Shown here: piece by piece, positions 62,012 through 64,000 of the stretch | Position numbering within the stretch: the first letter of the stretch is position 1 | How the letters are laid out: every line of letters begins with the position of its first letter | Source of the DNA: Terriglobia bacterium | GTDB lineage: Bacteria > Acidobacteriota > Terriglobia > Bryobacterales > Bryobacteraceae | DNA length: 64,000 nucleotides | Direction of reading: 5' to 3' | Assembly: GCA_020073265.1 (NCBI GenBank) | Contig: JAIQFN010000009.1 | Coordinates: forward strand, 1-64,000 | Notes under the pieces: model-generated | Seen by the model: the letters and a program-made list of their open reading frames with translations, nothing else | Databases searched by the model: none | Told to the model about the DNA's origin: nothing | Position numbers and translations under genes: made by a program

Positions 62012-63673
62012 ATGACGAAATTCAAGCCAACGACTCAGGTCGATTTTGTGGTGATCGGCGCGGGCGGCGCCGGCGGCGTGATGGCCAAGGAGCTGTCCAC
62101 GGCCGGCTTCCAGGTAGTGGTGCTGGAGCAAGGGCCGTACTTGCGCGAAAAGGATTTCCAGCTTGACGAGCTGAGGATCCGCAACACGCCGGCGCTGGTG
62201 AACGATCACGCGCTGCAACCCAACACCTTCCGCAAGACCGAGCAGGAGAAGGCCGTGCTCGCTCCGGCTATCAGCTATGGCCGCTGCGTGGGCGGCGGGA
62301 CGGTGCACTACACCGCCACGCATTGGCGCTTCCGCGAAATCGATTTCGTCGAGCGCACCCGGTTGGGACCGATTTCAGGAACGGGCTTCGCCGATTGGCC
62401 CGTCACCTATGCCGACCTGGAACCTTATTACACCAAAGCCGAGTGGGACATGGGTTATTCGGGACTGGGCGGCGCCAATCCGTTTGAATCCCCGCGGTCG
62501 AAGCCCTACCCGTTGCCGCCGATGCCGATGAAATCGTCGGGCATACTGCTGGACCATGCCGCGCAAAAACTGGGGCTGCATACAGCGCCGGTGCCCGTGG
62601 CGATTCTGTCGCAGCCGTACAAGGGCCGCCAGGGATGTGTGCATTGCGGCTTCTGCGAGTGGTTCGGATGCAAGGTGGGCGCCAAGTCGAGTTCGCTCTC
62701 CGCGCTTTTTCCAGCGGCCGAGAAGACCGGCCGCTGCGAGATCCGCGCCAATTCTTACGTGCGCGAGATCTCCACCGACAAGAGCGGCCGGGTGACCGGC
62801 GTGGTTTATTTCGACGAGCAGAAGAAGGAAGTTGTGCAGAAAGCGAAAGCGGTGGTCCTGTGCGCCAACGGGTCGGAAACGCCCCGTCTGCTGCTGCTGT
62901 CGAAGTCGAACCTGTTCCCGAACGGCCTGGCGAATTCGAGCGGAGTGGTCGGGAAATACCTGATGTGGGGCAGCAACGCCAGTGCGCACGGTATTTTCGA
63001 GCATCCGCTGAACGAGTTCAAGAGCGTGCAGGCCACGCGCTCGATCGAAGATTTCTACGAGTCCGATCCCAAGCGCGGCTTCTATGGCGGCGGCCGGATC
63101 GATGCGCGCTACGGATTCATGGGTCCTATCAGTTTTGCGCTGACGGGATTGCCTCCGGACGCGCCGCGCTGGGGATCCGGCTTCAAGCAGGCGTGCCAGG
63201 AATTTACGCGGACCATGGCGCTGCAGGCCTTTGCGACGTCGCTGCCGCTCGAAACCAATAACATTACTCTCGACCCGGACGTGAAGGACGCCTGGGGACT
63301 GCCGGCCATGCGCGTCACTTATAAGGACCATCCGGACGGCATCAAGACCAAGGAGTTCTTCCGGGAGCGCGCTCTGGAAATCCTGGACGCGGCGGGCGCC
63401 ATCAAGAAATGGGCCGGTCCGGTGGGCGAAACGCGCTCGGGCGGGCATCTCATGGGTACCTGCCGCATGGGGAACGATCCCAAGACTTCAGTGGTGGACA
63501 AGTTCAACCGCGCCCATGACGTTCCCAACCTATTTATCGTGGATGGAAGCAGCTTCGTCACCAGCGGGCGGAATCACCCCACCTGCACGATCGAGGCGCT
63601 GGCGTACCGCGCGGCCGAGAACATTGCCCGCTTGGCGAAGAGCGGAAGCTTGAAGGCGCCGGTCCGCTCCTAA
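62012..63673 (+). CDS. GMC-family flavin dehydrogenase (large subunit)
   Basis: A 553-residue GMC oxidoreductase. FAD motif VDFVVIGAGGAGGVMAKEL, Cys-rich motif C209-V-H-C212-G-F-C215-E-W-F-G-C220, and a C-terminal region with GTCRMGNDPKTSVVD and RNHPTCTIEALAYRAAENI are present. Its Cys motif has one more Cys than that of 27602-29302. Export is expected with the Tat-bearing small subunit. Sugar or alcohol substrate unknown. A paralogous pair, not an identical copy. Confidence 0.9.
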   Translation: MTKFKPTTQVDFVVIGAGGAGGVMAKELSTAGFQVVVLEQGPYLREKDFQLDELRIRNTPALVNDHALQPNTFRKTEQEKAVLAPAISYGRCVGGGTVHYTATHWRFREIDFVERTRLGPISGTGFADWPVTYADLEPYYTKAEWDMGYSGLGGANPFESPRSKPYPLPPMPMKSSGILLDHAAQKLGLHTAPVPVAILSQPYKGRQGCVHCGFCEWFGCKVGAKSSSLSALFPAAEKTGRCEIRANSYVREISTDKSGRVTGVVYFDEQKKEVVQKAKAVVLCANGSETPRLLLLSKSNLFPNGLANSSGVVGKYLMWGSNASAHGIFEHPLNEFKSVQATRSIEDFYESDPKRGFYGGGRIDARYGFMGPISFALTGLPPDAPRWGSGFKQACQEFTRTMALQAFATSLPLETNNITLDPDVKDAWGLPAMRVTYKDHPDGIKTKEFFRERALEILDAAGAIKKWAGPVGETRSGGHLMGTCRMGNDPKTSVVDKFNRAHDVPNLFIVDGSSFVTSGRNHPTCTIEALAYRAAENIARLAKSGSLKAPVRS

Positions 63674-63790
63674 CCCGTCATCCAGCAGACACCCTACGAC
63701 CGAAACAGATTTGTCATTCTGATCGTCTATACTCGTTGCAGCCTCAAGATTAGAAACAGACTCCCGAAAACCGGAAGCCAGGAGATGCTC

Positions 63791-64000
63791 ATGTTCCAAC
63801 AACACGTCAAAGGGTTTCGTCCCGAAAAAATTCTTACTGCGGCCGCCGCAGTCCTTTTCTTCAGCGTTTGCCAGACAGCCCCCGCCGCCACCGTATGCGT
63901 CAATCCGACGGGCGCTTCTGGATGTCAGCCCACGATTAGCAAAGCTGTCGCCGCGGCGGCGGCCGGAGACACAATTCAGGTAGCCGCCGGCACGTACAAG
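63791..64000 (+). CDS. Start of a secreted parallel beta-helix protein (3' end outside window)
   Basis: The first 70 residues of a longer protein. A signal-type hydrophobic stretch (ILTAAAAVLFFSVC) is followed by ATVCVNPTG and TISKAVAAAAAGDTIQVAAGTYK, the usual opening of right-handed parallel beta-helix (pectate-lyase/NosD-like) proteins. AGGAG at 63780-63784 is six bases before the ATG at 63791; an ATG at 63785 has no spacing. Confidence 0.7.
   Translation, partial: MFQQHVKGFRPEKILTAAAAVLFFSVCQTAPAATVCVNPTGASGCQPTISKAVAAAAAGDTIQVAAGTYK

Overview
The window is about 64 kb of GC-rich bacterial chromosome, densely packed with genes on both strands. Several traits point to an Acidobacteriota genome of the Bryobacterales/Solibacter type. 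These are three adjacent secreted proteins, at least two of which end in the Solibacter-type C-terminal domain (TIGR03437 style), two large MacB-like ADOP-type ABC permeases, a TPR Ser/Thr kinase paired with an ECF sigma factor, paired GMC oxidoreductase plus gluconate-dehydrogenase-subunit-3 genes, secreted quinoproteins with N-terminal haem c, and a mini-protein with a VPEI/RxR tail resembling PEP-CTERM. The taxonomic call is inference from gene content; there is no rRNA in the window.

Layout. 1-2.1 kb: a NIPSNAP fragment, a DUF3467 protein and a GT39-like membrane protein. 2.1-9.7 kb (minus strand): gamma-carbonic anhydrase, hisS, aspS, a repeat pair, ccmABCD and a Tat-exported carboxylesterase. 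9.7-12.1 kb: a tandem duplicate of small membrane proteins and a cytochrome/quinoprotein. 12.2-17.4 kb (minus): an M50 protease, an OmpR/CusS-type two-component system, a subclass B3 metallo-beta-lactamase 20 bp downstream of the kinase, and an unknown secreted protein. 17.7-23 kb (minus): the VPEI mini-protein, then a coupled chain of SMP-30, NUDIX, mutS2 and SGNH hydrolase. 23-24.7 kb: an RHH/PIN toxin-antitoxin pair, a yeast-type cytosine deaminase and an isoprenylcysteine methyltransferase relative. 25-31 kb: a subtilase with a SAIWGS x13 tail, a GMC dehydrogenase pair, and a class A beta-lactamase fused to a polysaccharide deacetylase. 31-40 kb: kinase and ECF sigma, divergent from an operon of secreted proteins, the last of which is frameshifted. 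40-48 kb: two ADOP permeases around a tRNA-Arg(CCU) with a 53-bp 3' duplication and a TolB/TPR protein. 47.7-53 kb: trxB, an esterase, a Phd/truncated-PIN remnant, a second quinoprotein and an NTF2-like protein. 53-58 kb: feoAB, hsp20, htpX and a PUA-type rRNA methyltransferase. 58-64 kb: a sedolisin with BACON domains, a second GMC/subunit-3 pair and the start of a beta-helix protein.

Themes. Much of the coding capacity is for export: proteases, esterases, quinoproteins and periplasmic flavin dehydrogenases. The quinoproteins and dehydrogenases would feed electrons into a c-type cytochrome network whose maturation genes (ccmABCD) are also here. Two unrelated beta-lactamase folds occur, one under a likely two-component system and one fused to a carbohydrate deacetylase. 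A dispersed two-hairpin intergenic repeat with covarying stems occurs at four places and looks like a REP/BIME family. The strongest candidates for undescribed biology are the SAIWGS Trp-ladder protease, the beta-lactamase/deacetylase fusion and the covarying repeat family.
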